Shown here: in pieces, positions 8,191 through 17,125 of the stretch | Numbering within the stretch: the first letter of the stretch is position 1 | Layout: every line of letters starts with the position of its first letter | NCBI RefSeq assembly: GCF_003024715.1 | Contig: NZ_PYLO01000002.1 | Location: 682,001-746,000 of the forward strand | DNA from: Clostridium fessum | Lineage (GTDB): Bacteria > Bacillota > Clostridia > Lachnospirales > Lachnospiraceae | Reading direction: 5' to 3' | DNA length: 64,000 nt | The notes under the pieces: model-generated | What the model saw: the letters and a program-made list of their open reading frames with translations, nothing else | What the model was told of the DNA's origin: nothing | Databases searched by the model: none | Position numbers and translations under genes: made by a program

Positions 8191-10785
8191 TTATAAATTC
8201 CAATTAAATGGGGTAACTAAATATTCCGTACCTCTTGAATTTTCATCTCGGATATCCTGCTTGTTTTTCCTCAATTTTAAAATGAATTTTTCGGTTTCAG
8301 TTTGCGGGGTGACATTTTCAATAAACGATTGAAGAAAACCTATTTCTCCAAACAAAAGTTTCTCTTTTCCTTCGTTAAATGTATATCCATGCCCTCTGAT
8401 TCCATCCGACTCTTCGATCACATCCGCCAGCACGCGGAAAAGATTTTTTTGGTTGACAATTGCTTTCATATAAATATGAATTTTCTCTTTCTCTTCAAAT
8501 GCATCATATAAAGACCAGATTTGAAATCTTTGATAAACAGGGGCTTCATATAAATCGATCTTCTGTTCTATAATTTGATTACATAATTCATCATATTTTC
8601 TTTCAAGAATCAATTGCAGCTCCTGATATTCATGGTCTTCTGTTCTCCTAAAAGATTTGCAATCCGAAATCATCTCTTCCAATGCTAAAATATTATATCT
8701 CCTCGAACAAGCTTCAACAAAATCATTAAGCGCAGCCGTATCAGCACCTCCTGCCAATTTTGTTGCTACAATTAAGGCTCTTTGATAGACAGAACCAAAC
8801 CTAAACGAAGGAGAACGGTCAATGTATGTAAGTACATTGCAAATTCCCTTTGCAACAAGAATACGTTTGTCTTTATCCAGTTCTTTCGTTTTATTTTGGA
8901 GACATTCAAGCCATTCTCTTTGCCTTTCTTTCGGAAGTTTTATAATCTTTTCCTGAGTATACGCAACACCCTCTTGTTCTTTTGACCCATTAATTGAAAT
9001 TATAAAGTTATTAACCAGGGACATTATTTCAAGATGATCGTTAGTACCATATGAAAAATATAGGTCAAAATACTTTATGCTGGAAATCGTCGCAATTGTA
9101 ATATGTTTTTCTTCACCAGCTTCAACAAAACGTTCTGATTTTAATTCCTGATTTTCCTTATACCGTTGAACATAGGGAAATAACTCTGCCAGCAGATCTT
9201 CATATTGTTCAAACTTTTGAAACAATTCTTCGAAAAACCTTTTTCCTTCTGTATTAAATTCCTGCCTGCTTCCATTCCAACCAACTCTGCTCAGAATAAT
9301 CCCAAAATCTCTGGAAATAAAGAATTGAGGATTACTTTTTATCGTTTCATATAACTCTGGCTCTAAAAAACGTATTGTTTCAATCGCCAGTAAATGCGGT
9401 TTAAATAGAATATTATCATAATAAAATGTTGTTACAAACGCAGTGTTGAAAAGGCGCTTCAACTGCCTCAAGCTAGTAATGGAGGTACTGATCACCTGAA
9501 TGATTCTAGTATACTGATTTAACCAATCCTCAGTTACACCATAGCATTGCAAGAGATTTTTTATACATTCATCGCAGATGGTCTCCAGCCTTTCCTTCTG
9601 AATATCAGGAATTGCGATTTCTTGCTGGACAATTTTCTCAATATACTTTGGATTGATTTTTTTCTCATCCTCAAACACCGCCTTAATCCGTTTATCATCA
9701 TATGACAAAATATATAGGATATTGGGGAGATCAAACACTGCCCCGATAAGCTTAAATAAAAATAAAATATTATCTGCCTCAGCCCGATCTATATTATCAA
9801 TAACTAAGACAATCTTTTTGTCAATAAAACATAAATATCGAGCAAGATTCTGTTTCAATTGTTTTACAGTTTCATAAGCAGTTTTTTCATCATTTAGAAA
9901 AACATCAAATACGCCTAATAACTTTTTAGAATCAGCAACTGTTTTCTGCAGCTTTCTAGCTATTATTCGATTTCTATAGGAACTATATTGAAGCCCTGTT
10001 TTAGACAATATCTCATCATACATTGCAGTCAGAAGTGCTTCCTGTGTACCAAATATCCATGGATCGAAATCATCTATAATGATTATTTTTTCTTTTTTTT
10101 CACGCAATTCCTTCTTTGCAATATTTAAAATAGTTGTTTTACCACTTCCCCATGCACCCTTAATTCCAATCACATATGCATGTTCAGCATTGCAGGCATT
10201 AACAGAATTGCAAATCATATTAACAAGCCCCTGACGCCCCAGTAAATCTTTATCCGGAGTAGACTCCGAAAAAAGGATCGGCTGACCTTCTGCATGAAGT
10301 TCTCCATTTAATAATTGGAGCAAATCAACCAATTTCTTTTTATCTTGTTCTGCATTTCGAAAAAAAGTTCTCCACCGCCAACGTAAAACTAAACTCGAAA
10401 GCAGCAATAACGCCCCTAAAAGTAACAATTTGTAACAGTACAAAGTTTTATATATGCACTCTCCCACACCAATCATCAAAGACGAAAGCATGATAAAAAA
10501 CATACTTGCATCTGCCGAATTTTTATGGGGTATTTGCAGCAACTTCCACCAGTTCCATTTCCACACCAAGACCGCCAATATCAAAAAGCTGAAAATCAAC
10601 ACTATATAAACTCTAAACACACCATACTGATTTTTACAATATGTAAATGCTCCATATGAATCCAGCACTAGAATGCAACATGAAAACACAAGCGCCCATA
10701 TAATGCTCGTACTGGCAGAATCTTTATCTAACCAGAAACCATTCCATTCTTGAAGTTTTTCTTTTATCCGATCCTTTATATGCAA
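8191..10785 (-). CDS. KAP-family P-loop NTPase with four N-terminal membrane segments
   Basis: About 864-875 residues. Four hydrophobic helices (about 38-58, 66-88, 104-123, 128-149) precede a KAP ATPase domain with Walker A GAWGSGKTT (221-229) and Walker B IVLVIDNID (336-344); the rest is helical. KAP NTPases are membrane-linked STAND-like ATPases often found in defence loci. A TTG start at 10785 has a good AAGGTGG site; a GTG at 10818 is the alternative but lacks one. The gene ends 138 bp before the retron effector on the same strand; a TATAAT-like box in that gap suggests a separate retron promoter. Role in defence is inferred from family and neighbours. Confidence 0.82.
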   Translation of the reverse strand: MHIKDRIKEKLQEWNGFWLDKDSASTSIIWALVFSCCILVLDSYGAFTYCKNQYGVFRVYIVLIFSFLILAVLVWKWNWWKLLQIPHKNSADASMFFIMLSSLMIGVGECIYKTLYCYKLLLLGALLLLSSLVLRWRWRTFFRNAEQDKKKLVDLLQLLNGELHAEGQPILFSESTPDKDLLGRQGLVNMICNSVNACNAEHAYVIGIKGAWGSGKTTILNIAKKELREKKEKIIIIDDFDPWIFGTQEALLTAMYDEILSKTGLQYSSYRNRIIARKLQKTVADSKKLLGVFDVFLNDEKTAYETVKQLKQNLARYLCFIDKKIVLVIDNIDRAEADNILFLFKLIGAVFDLPNILYILSYDDKRIKAVFEDEKKINPKYIEKIVQQEIAIPDIQKERLETICDECIKNLLQCYGVTEDWLNQYTRIIQVISTSITSLRQLKRLFNTAFVTTFYYDNILFKPHLLAIETIRFLEPELYETIKSNPQFFISRDFGIILSRVGWNGSRQEFNTEGKRFFEELFQKFEQYEDLLAELFPYVQRYKENQELKSERFVEAGEEKHITIATISSIKYFDLYFSYGTNDHLEIMSLVNNFIISINGSKEQEGVAYTQEKIIKLPKERQREWLECLQNKTKELDKDKRILVAKGICNVLTYIDRSPSFRFGSVYQRALIVATKLAGGADTAALNDFVEACSRRYNILALEEMISDCKSFRRTEDHEYQELQLILERKYDELCNQIIEQKIDLYEAPVYQRFQIWSLYDAFEEKEKIHIYMKAIVNQKNLFRVLADVIEESDGIRGHGYTFNEGKEKLLFGEIGFLQSFIENVTPQTETEKFILKLRKNKQDIRDENSRGTEYLVTPFNWNL

Positions 10786-10844
10786 TATTTCATTCCCACC
10801 TTTCAAGCTTTGTTCCACCTATACCATTTATCCCCTAGAAAAGT

Positions 10845-10883
10845 AAAAGCGGCATCCAGTTTAAAACGCTGGATACCGCTTTT
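10845..10883 (-). terminator. Terminator after the dCTP-deaminase-like gene
   Basis: AAAAGCGG-ATCCAG pairs with CTGGAT-CCGCTTTT around a short AT loop, and on the minus strand a T-rich tract follows. It separates the deaminase-like gene from the KAP gene. Confidence 0.75.
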
Positions 10884-10901
10884 CTTCTATAAGGCCTATT
10901 T

Positions 10902-11714
10902 TTAGAATTTTGAACAAAATATAACCGATGCAATTCCCAGAATCAACAATACAATTCCATATATAATCGCAAAACCTTTTCCTCTTCCCTTATTAATTAA
11001 AAAGAGAATCATTCCCAGCATCACGGCAATGCAGAATGTCAGTGATAAATTCATCGCAATGATATACGATGGGCTGATTGTCTGTCCATCAAATATACGT
11101 GAATTAATAGATATCAGCGAAAAAATAGCAACTATAATTCCCATCAATGTCAGGACATTTCCATAAATACGATGTGACGCACTCTCAATATTCTCTTTGA
11201 TATCCTGCATTTTCTCGAAAGCTTTAATATTTTTTCTATAGGCTTCTTCGTATTTTCCAAAATGTCTATACTCATCTTCGTTCTGAAAGGATGCATTTTC
11301 CTGCTCTGCATATGTTTTTTCTGGTCGTTCTTTTAATTCTTCAAAGTATATCTGTGCTATATGCATGCCAACTTTCAAAGTTATCTCATCCGCAGAGATA
11401 TTCTGGACGCGAAGAAAGGCATAGGTTGTATGACCCGGCTGGTACTGTGGACCATCCACTTTTAATCCCATTCTTAACAGTGAATTCTTTTCTCCCACTC
11501 GCCCGGTAATATTATCTGGAATACTTAATTTTTCCTTCGTTTTTATTATCACCGTGGCACCAGGTATCAATTTTTTCTCAGTCTCTGCCTTGTCTGCAAA
11601 ACTTCCAAGTGTCAAATCATATGATATACTATTGACATTTTCTTCCGTATACGCTTCTTTAATCAGCTTTCCTTCAGCAGATAATTCCTTTATATTTTTA
11701 TCAACTAATATCAT
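10902..11714 (-). CDS. dCTP deaminase/dUTPase-fold protein fused to C-terminal membrane segments
   Basis: 270 residues from an ATG at 11714; MILVDKNIKEL matches the typical deaminase opening (MILSDRDI). Residues 1-140 carry the trimeric DCD/dUTPase fold: SYDLTLG, PGATVIIKTKEKLSIP, EKNSLLRMGL and GMHIAQIYFE. A helical linker (145-175) leads to three or four membrane segments (about 177-270). At the family position RSSLAR the first Arg is lost, and the catalytic Glu of the LTLEL motif appears as Arg (AFLRV), so it may bind nucleotide without deaminating. It has its own strong promoter and a terminator. Defence dCTP deaminases are known; this membrane fusion may act as a nucleotide sensor, by inference. 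Confidence 0.78.
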   Translation of the reverse strand: MILVDKNIKELSAEGKLIKEAYTEENVNSISYDLTLGSFADKAETEKKLIPGATVIIKTKEKLSIPDNITGRVGEKNSLLRMGLKVDGPQYQPGHTTYAFLRVQNISADEITLKVGMHIAQIYFEELKERPEKTYAEQENASFQNEDEYRHFGKYEEAYRKNIKAFEKMQDIKENIESASHRIYGNVLTLMGIIVAIFSLISINSRIFDGQTISPSYIIAMNLSLTFCIAVMLGMILFLINKGRGKGFAIIYGIVLLILGIASVIFCSKF

Positions 11715-11745
11715 ATAACTCACCTGCCTTTTCTTTGATTCTAAT

Positions 11746-11773
11746 ATTATAGCACATCCGGATCCTTTTTCAA
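11746..11773 (-). promoter_or_regulatory. Sigma-A promoter of the deaminase-like gene
   Basis: Minus strand TTGAAA (11768-11773), 16-bp spacer, TATAAT (11746-11751), about 30 bp upstream of the ATG at 11714. Confidence 0.75.
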
Positions 11774-11920
11774 GGTGATTGACAGGTCTATTTTTCTTTT
11801 TTTCTCAACAATTAATAAAGTAAATATTATACATAATAAACAAAAGAACACAAAGGCATCTATATCTATTCCATATATTTTCATGTCCTCTTTTGTCACT
11901 TTTTTAGGAGCCTCTATAAC

Positions 11921-11956
11921 AAAAAAGCGGCATCCAGCACCCCTGCCAGACACCGC
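11921..11956 (-). terminator. Rho-independent terminator of the his operon
   Basis: On the minus strand GCGGTGTCTGGC and GCTGGATGCCGC form a 12-bp stem with several G-U pairs, followed by TTTTTTG. It lies about 20 bp after the hisIE stop. Confidence 0.8.
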
Positions 11957-11978
11957 CTTCATCTTCTTTAAAGCATTT

Positions 11979-12665
11979 TTACTTCATATACTCCTGCTTC
12001 ACCTTATGATCCACCACATGCCGCTTCGCCAGCTCTTTCGTCACATCCTCTACACTGATGCCTGCGTCTGCCATCAGAACCATCGCATGATAGCAAAGAT
12101 CTGCCAGCTCGTAAATTGTCTCTGCCTTGTCCTTCTTCGCTGCTGCGATGATAACCTCCGTACACTCCTCGCCGACTTTTTTGAGGATCTTGTCCAGACC
12201 TTTATCAAACAGATACGTCGTGTAGCTTCCTTCCTTCGGATTCGTCTTACGTCCCAGAATCAGGTCGTAAAGTCCCTCATAGGAAAACGGCGTGATCTCC
12301 TCATTCTGGTAAACCGGCTCAAAAAAGCAGCTCTCCGCGCCCGTATGGCACGCCGGACCTTCCTTGACTACCTCGACAATCAGCGTATCCTTATCACAGT
12401 CCGCATAAATACTGGAAATATGCTGCACATTCCCGCTCGTCTCGCCCTTTCTCCAAAGCTCCTGACGGCTGCGGCTGTAAAAACAGGTCTTCCGCTCCCG
12501 AAGACTGATCTCCAGACTCTCCTTATTCATCCACGCCATCATCAGAACCTTCTTGCTATAATGATCCTGCACGATCGCCGGAATCAGACCTTTCTTATTA
12601 AACTTCAATTCATCCACTTTAAACGACGCCTCTACGCCTGCAATCTCGTTGATATTCTCACTCAT
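11979..12665 (-). CDS. hisIE: Bifunctional phosphoribosyl-AMP cyclohydrolase / phosphoribosyl-ATP pyrophosphatase
   Basis: 228 residues from the ATG at 12665 (GGCAGGA site). The HisI part (to about 125) shows [28 protein letters not shown] and the metal-binding cysteines of ADCDKD and GPACHTG. The HisE part (about 135-228) has [15 protein letters not shown] and [13 protein letters not shown]. The enzyme performs steps 2 and 3 of histidine synthesis in the cytoplasm. It is the last gene of the operon and is followed by the terminator. It is separated from hisF by 286 bp containing a repeat fragment. Confidence 0.96.
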   Translation of the reverse strand: MSENINEIAGVEASFKVDELKFNKKGLIPAIVQDHYSKKVLMMAWMNKESLEISLRERKTCFYSRSRQELWRKGETSGNVQHISSIYADCDKDTLIVEVVKEGPACHTGAESCFFEPVYQNEEITPFSYEGLYDLILGRKTNPKEGSYTTYLFDKGLDKILKKVGEECTEVIIAAAKKDKAETIYELADLCYHAMVLMADAGISVEDVTKELAKRHVVDHKVKQEYMK

Positions 12666-12686
12666 ATTTTTATCCTGCCTTACCAC

Positions 12687-12951
12687 ATAAAATTTTAATT
12701 ACATCGTAACTGTTCAGTATCTTCACAGTCACGCGCAAAATCCATTAAAAATTGCCTACAGCAATGGGATTTTTGCCTGATAGCCCATGTTTTCGTACGG
12801 TCAGCGCAACGCCGACGCTCTCCTTTATGATCCACAGGAGAACAGGCATCCAAAAACTGTAGAAAACATCGCATACGCCGGTGCTTAGTGAGGTCTTTTC
12901 GAACTTAGCACCGCCCTCAAACTTCTCACTCCCTTCGCAATTTAGGATGAT
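12687..12951. repeat. Intergenic insert in the his operon with a 34-bp repeat and hairpin
   Basis: This gap between hisF and hisIE carries GTAACTGTTCAGTA-TCTTCACAGTCACGCGC (12706-12737), nearly identical to a copy at 15277. It also holds a hairpin near its hisF side (GGTGCT/AGCACC, about 12878-12911). No credible open frame is present. It looks like remains of a small palindromic repeat element; gaps elsewhere in the operon are much shorter. Confidence 0.5.
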
Positions 12952-13710
12952 TTAGATCAACCGCATCTCCACCCCATTCTCCGCCAGATACTGTTTCAAT
13001 TCCTTAATATTCACTTCTTTCCGATGGAAAATGCTTGCTGCCAGTCCCGCGTCGATCTGCGGATACTGGAAGAGCTCTAAGAAGTCTTCTTTCTTTCCCG
13101 CGCCGCCGGATGCAATGATCGGCACATCGACGCGCTTTGCAATCTCTAAAAGCATCGGAATATCAAATCCCTGCTTCACGCCGTCGGTATCGATACTGTT
13201 GACTACCAGCTCGCCTGCGCCGCGTTTGACACCGGATTCTGCCCATTCCAGCGCATCGATACCGGTATCGACCCGGCCGCCCTGCTTAAATACGTGAAAT
13301 TCATTTCCCACGCGTTTCACATCCATCGAAAGCACCACGCACTGATCGCCGTAGCGGTGGGCCGCCTCGGTGATGAGTTCCGGATTTTTGATCGCGCCGC
13401 TGTTGACACTGACTTTGTCCGCGCCGCATTTTAATACCCGGTCAAAATCATCCAGCGTGCTGATGCCGCCGCCGACCGTCAGCGGGATGAAAGCCCGTTT
13501 TGCCGCTTCCGTCAGGATGTCCGTAAAGATTTTTCTTCCTTCTACACTTGCCGTAATATCATAAAATACCAGCTCATCCGCGCCGCTCTGGTTGTAAAAT
13601 TCCGCCATCTCGACCGGATCCGCCACATCCTGGATTCCCTCGAAATTGACGCCTTTCACGACACGCCCGTTCTTTACATCCAGACACGGAATAATACGTT
13701 TTGAAATCAT
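12952..13710 (-). CDS. hisF: Imidazole glycerol phosphate synthase cyclase subunit
   Basis: 252 residues, full length. MISKRIIPCLDVKNGRVVKGVNF gives the catalytic first Asp; VGGGIS and ASGGAG are the phosphate-binding loops of the TIM barrel; second Asp in SIDTDGV. With HisH it converts PRFAR plus ammonia to imidazole glycerol phosphate and AICAR. hisA lies 84 bp upstream in the operon. Confidence 0.97.
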   Translation of the reverse strand: MISKRIIPCLDVKNGRVVKGVNFEGIQDVADPVEMAEFYNQSGADELVFYDITASVEGRKIFTDILTEAAKRAFIPLTVGGGISTLDDFDRVLKCGADKVSVNSGAIKNPELITEAAHRYGDQCVVLSMDVKRVGNEFHVFKQGGRVDTGIDALEWAESGVKRGAGELVVNSIDTDGVKQGFDIPMLLEIAKRVDVPIIASGGAGKKEDFLELFQYPQIDAGLAASIFHRKEVNIKELKQYLAENGVEMRLI

Positions 13711-13794
13711 GCCGTTCCCTCCTGATTTCTTTTTCTGATTATTTATTCGAACGATTCGAATGATTTTTTCGCCGCTTTTTATACGATGCTTCTC

Positions 13795-14505
13795 CTAAAC
13801 GGAATATTTCAGTGCTTCCTTCAAATCAATCGCACCCAGATACAGCGCTTTTCCTAAAATTGCACCATACACCTCATTTTTCAAAATATCAATCTCCTTG
13901 AGGCTGCTGATTCCACCGGACGCCACGATATCCAGCCCTTCAATCTGCGATAATTCTTTATAAAGCTCCAGGTTCGTTCCCTGCATCTTCCCATCGCGGG
14001 AAATATCGGTGTAAATCACCGTTTTCACTCCGGTATCGCGCAGGCGGCGGCAGAAATCTACGCCGCGCACTTCGCTCGTCTCCAGCCAGCCGTGGGTTGC
14101 CACAAAGCCGTCCTTGGCATCGACACCGACCGCAATCTTATCTCCGTATTTGCGGACCATTTCCTCGACAAATGGGTAATTTGTGACTGCCACCGTGCCG
14201 AGAATCACGCGTCCGGCTCCGAGTGACAGGTATTTATCGATGGATGCCTCGTTGCGGAGGCCGCCGCCGACTTCCACAAAAAGTCCCGTTGTCTTGATTA
14301 ATTTCTCTATTGTATCAAAATTTGCCAGCGCCGCATCTTTCGCGCCGTCCAGATCGACTACATGCAGATTTTTTGCGCCCTGCGCTTTAAATCCCAGCGC
14401 CACCTCTTCCGGTCGGTCGCTGAATACTGTCATCTGGTTATAATCGCCCTGCACCAGTCGCACGGCCTTGCCGCCCCGCAAATCAATCGCCGGAAATAAC
14501 TCCAT
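13795..14505 (-). CDS. hisA: Phosphoribosylformimino-5-aminoimidazole carboxamide ribotide isomerase
   Basis: 236 residues from the ATG at 14505, placed behind GAGAGGAC; an upstream in-frame ATG at 14565 would add 20 residues not seen in the family. MELFPAIDLRGGKAVRL supplies the catalytic Asp, VDAKDG and YTDISRDG the second Asp region, VGGGLR and ASGGIS the phosphate loops. It isomerises ProFAR to PRFAR, the substrate of HisHF. Confidence 0.96.
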   Translation of the reverse strand: MELFPAIDLRGGKAVRLVQGDYNQMTVFSDRPEEVALGFKAQGAKNLHVVDLDGAKDAALANFDTIEKLIKTTGLFVEVGGGLRNEASIDKYLSLGAGRVILGTVAVTNYPFVEEMVRKYGDKIAVGVDAKDGFVATHGWLETSEVRGVDFCRRLRDTGVKTVIYTDISRDGKMQGTNLELYKELSQIEGLDIVASGGISSLKEIDILKNEVYGAILGKALYLGAIDLKEALKYSV

Positions 14506-14632
14506 GTTCTTGTCCTCTCCATCACCGTCTGTTTTCCTCGCAATCCACGATTTTCTGTTTTCCATTCACGCGCTTATTCTCGCGCTTTTTGCCAAGCCCC
14601 AACAGACCGTTTTCTTTCTCAAACCTATAATC

Positions 14633-15250
14633 TTATATCTCCGCAAATGCCTTCAGAATCCGCAGTCCCACTTCTCCGCTCTTCTCCGGATGGAACTGGC
14701 AGCCCATGACATTTCCATTGGCCGCAGACGCGGTCACCGGAATACCGTATTCTGACGTTGCCAGCAGGCTTTCTTCACAGTCCTTTCCGTAAAAGCTGTG
14801 GACAAAGTAGACGTAATCGCCCTCTTTGCTGTACTTGAACAGCGGGTGCTTCTTCCCTTTTTCGGTCAGATGCAGGCTGTTCCAGCCCATATGCGGCACT
14901 TTTAAGTTTGCCGGAATGTCTTCCCTCAAATCTGCCATCACACCCGGAATCAGTCCCAGACCCCGATGCTTGCCGTATTCATAGCTTTTATCAAAGAGAA
15001 GCTGCATTCCAAGGCAGATTCCCATGATCGGCTTGCCCGCCCTGGCTTCTTCTAAGAGCGGTTCCGCCATGCCGGATCCCCGCAGCTTCGCAATCGCATC
15101 TCCATACGCGCCGACGCCCGGTAAAATAATGTGATCCGCTTTTTTCAGATCTTCCGGATCCCGGCTGACTTTATTTTCCAATCCCAGATAGTTCAGAGAA
15201 GAACTGAGGGAAAATAAATTTCCGACGCCGTAATCAATAATCGTTATCAT
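14633..15250 (-). CDS. hisH: Imidazole glycerol phosphate synthase glutaminase subunit
   Basis: 205 residues. IIDYGVGNLFSL opens the class I amidotransferase fold, GICLGMQLLFD holds the nucleophile Cys (about residue 79), and GCQFHPEKSG the His and Glu of the triad. It releases ammonia from glutamine for HisF. A 62-bp gap with a repeat fragment separates it from hisB. Confidence 0.96.
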   Translation of the reverse strand: MITIIDYGVGNLFSLSSSLNYLGLENKVSRDPEDLKKADHIILPGVGAYGDAIAKLRGSGMAEPLLEEARAGKPIMGICLGMQLLFDKSYEYGKHRGLGLIPGVMADLREDIPANLKVPHMGWNSLHLTEKGKKHPLFKYSKEGDYVYFVHSFYGKDCEESLLATSEYGIPVTASAANGNVMGCQFHPEKSGEVGLRILKAFAEI

Positions 15251-15276
15251 TCGCGACCTCCCTATTATCTAATGTG

Positions 15277-15309
15277 GTAACTGTTCAGTACCTTCACAGT
15301 CACGCGCGA
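15277..15309. repeat. Second copy of the his-operon 34-bp repeat
   Basis: GTAACTGTTCAGTA-CCTTCACAGTCACGCGC matches 12706-12737 with about one change. It fills most of the hisB-hisH gap. The first bases resemble the GTTACTGTTCA ends of the element at 43164. Confidence 0.55.
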
Positions 15310-15312
15310 AAA

Positions 15313-15909
15313 TCACAGAACTCCCTTTGTCGAAGGAATCTCATTTTTATATTTTTCATCGATCGACACCGCCTCACCAAGTGCCCGGCCCAGTCCCTTA
15401 AACATCGCCTCGATGATATGGTGGCTGTTTTCTCCGTGAAACATCTTGAAATGCAGCGTCATCCGGCTGTTGGAGGACAGTGCAGTCATAAATTCCTTTA
15501 CAAGCTCGGTATCAAAATCGCCCACTTTTTCGGTCGGGATGTCCACATCCATGACCAGATAGGAGCGTCCGCTTAAATCGAGGGCCGTCATCACCAGTGT
15601 TTCATCCATCGGAAGCAGGAAGCTTCCATAGCGACGGATTCCCTTTTTGTCGCCCAGCGCCTCTAAAATTGCCTGTCCCAGGGCAATTCCGATGTCCTCT
15701 GTCGTATGATGGTAATCGACCTGCGTATCTCCGTCACATTTCAATGTGAGGTCAAACCGTCCATGTCTGGCAAAGAGTTCCAGCATATGGTTTAAAAATC
15801 CGCAGCCCGTATCGACCTGATATTTTCCCGTTCCATCTAAATCAATCGACAGGCTGATTTTCGTCTCTGCGGTATTCCGTTCCAGAGATACTTTCCGTTC
15901 TGCTGCCAT
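15313..15909 (-). CDS. hisB: Imidazoleglycerol-phosphate dehydratase
   Basis: 198 residues, the monofunctional dehydratase form without a phosphatase domain. Metal-binding motifs HHTTEDIGIALGQA and SHHIIEAMFKGLGRAL are intact, with GFLNHMLELFARHG near the start. It converts imidazole glycerol phosphate to imidazole acetol phosphate. It begins 1 bp after the hisC stop. The histidinol-phosphatase and hisD are not in this window. Confidence 0.97.
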   Translation of the reverse strand: MAAERKVSLERNTAETKISLSIDLDGTGKYQVDTGCGFLNHMLELFARHGRFDLTLKCDGDTQVDYHHTTEDIGIALGQAILEALGDKKGIRRYGSFLLPMDETLVMTALDLSGRSYLVMDVDIPTEKVGDFDTELVKEFMTALSSNSRMTLHFKMFHGENSHHIIEAMFKGLGRALGEAVSIDEKYKNEIPSTKGVL

Positions 15910-15910
15910 G

Positions 15911-17119
15911 CTACCTTCCTTTCCTCGCTGCTTCCACCAGTTTTTCCGTCTCCTTCACAAATGTCTCCATTTCCTCTTCCGATCCAATGGAAATGCGGAC
16001 GTAATCCTTGATCCGCTCGCTGTCCCAGCGTCTTACCAGGATTCCTGCCTCGCGCAGTCCGTCAAAATAGACTTTTCCCGGCATATCGCCGCTCTTGGCA
16101 AAAATGAAGTTGGTCTTCGAATCCAGCACAGTAAATCCAAGTGCCCGGAGCGCCTCGGTCGTTTTTTCACGCGTTTTGCAGATGCGCCCGGTACATTCTT
16201 TCGTGTAGTCCCAGTCGCGCATCGCCGCCGCGCCAGCCAGAATCGACAGGCGGTTGACGTTATACGGGTTAAAACTGTATTTGATCCGGTTCATATCCGC
16301 GATAAGTTCCGGGTTTGCGATCGCAAATCCGACGCGCGCGCCGGCTAAGCTGCGGGATTTGGAAAAGGTCTGGATAATCACCAGATTTTCGTATTTCGGA
16401 AGCAGTGATACACAGGATTCTCCGCCGAAATCCACATATGCCTCATCCACCATCACGACGCGGTCCGGATTGGATGCCGCCACTTCCTCAATCGCAGAGA
16501 GCGGCAGGTTCATCCCCGTCGGGGCGTTCGGATTGGCAATGATCACGTTATTTCCGCAATTTTTATATGGCTCAATATTTAAGGTAAAATCTTCCTCCAG
16601 CGGAACTACCCTGAACGGAATGCCATAGAGACCGCACAGCGCCGGATAGAAGCCATAGGTCAGATCCGCAAACTGCAGCGGTGCTTCCGAATCGCAGAAG
16701 GCCCGGAATGCAAATCCCAGGATCTCATCGGAGCCATTGCCTGCGATGACCTGATTGGTTCCGACTCTGTAGTGAGCGGCGATCGCCTCGATCAGCACGC
16801 GCTCCTCCGGATCCGAGTAGAGACGAAGGTTCGCCAGTTCCGGCGGCATAATCTGAGCCACTTTTTCCGCCATTTTTCCAGCTTCTGTCGCACCTGCATC
16901 ACATCCACAGTCAGCCTTTTCTGCCCTGCCTGCTGCCCCCGCAGTGCCACAACCAGCCGCAATTTCCTCATACCCCGCCAGAATCGCCTCCGCAACCTTC
17001 GGGCTCGGTGGATACGGGCATTCATTGGTGTTCAGCTTGATAAATTTCCGTCCCTGTGGCTGCTCGCCCGGTGTGTACGGAAGAAGTGATTCGCTTGCTT
17101 TGCTCAAAAAACGGCTCAT
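15911..17119 (-). CDS. hisC: Histidinol-phosphate aminotransferase with a low-complexity insert
   Basis: 402 residues, about 40 longer than usual. Class I/II PLP fold: KLNTNECPYPPSP near the start, GNGSDEILGF, NPNAPTGMNLP, VDEAYVDFGG, and the PLP lysine in TFSKSRSLAGARVGF. The excess is an Ala/Gly/Cys-rich stretch at about residues 52-95 (AAGCGTAGAAGRAEKADCGC and on) between the substrate loop and the GNGSDE region. It transaminates imidazole acetol phosphate with glutamate. hisG lies 6 bp upstream. Confidence 0.95.
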   Translation of the reverse strand: MSRFLSKASESLLPYTPGEQPQGRKFIKLNTNECPYPPSPKVAEAILAGYEEIAAGCGTAGAAGRAEKADCGCDAGATEAGKMAEKVAQIMPPELANLRLYSDPEERVLIEAIAAHYRVGTNQVIAGNGSDEILGFAFRAFCDSEAPLQFADLTYGFYPALCGLYGIPFRVVPLEEDFTLNIEPYKNCGNNVIIANPNAPTGMNLPLSAIEEVAASNPDRVVMVDEAYVDFGGESCVSLLPKYENLVIIQTFSKSRSLAGARVGFAIANPELIADMNRIKYSFNPYNVNRLSILAGAAAMRDWDYTKECTGRICKTREKTTEALRALGFTVLDSKTNFIFAKSGDMPGKVYFDGLREAGILVRRWDSERIKDYVRISIGSEEEMETFVKETEKLVEAARKGR

Positions 17120-17125
17120 ATCTGC

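Noticed and set aside
4000-11800. CRISPR array in the accessory block
   Set aside because: No regularly spaced direct repeats were seen; the only tandem repeat in the window is protein-coding at 39055-39290.
11747-11884. 45-codon minus-strand frame with one membrane helix upstream of the deaminase-like gene
   Set aside because: It overlaps the promoter (TTGAAA-16-TATAAT) of that gene, and its ribosome site is only one base from the ATG. The longer version also runs through the his terminator.
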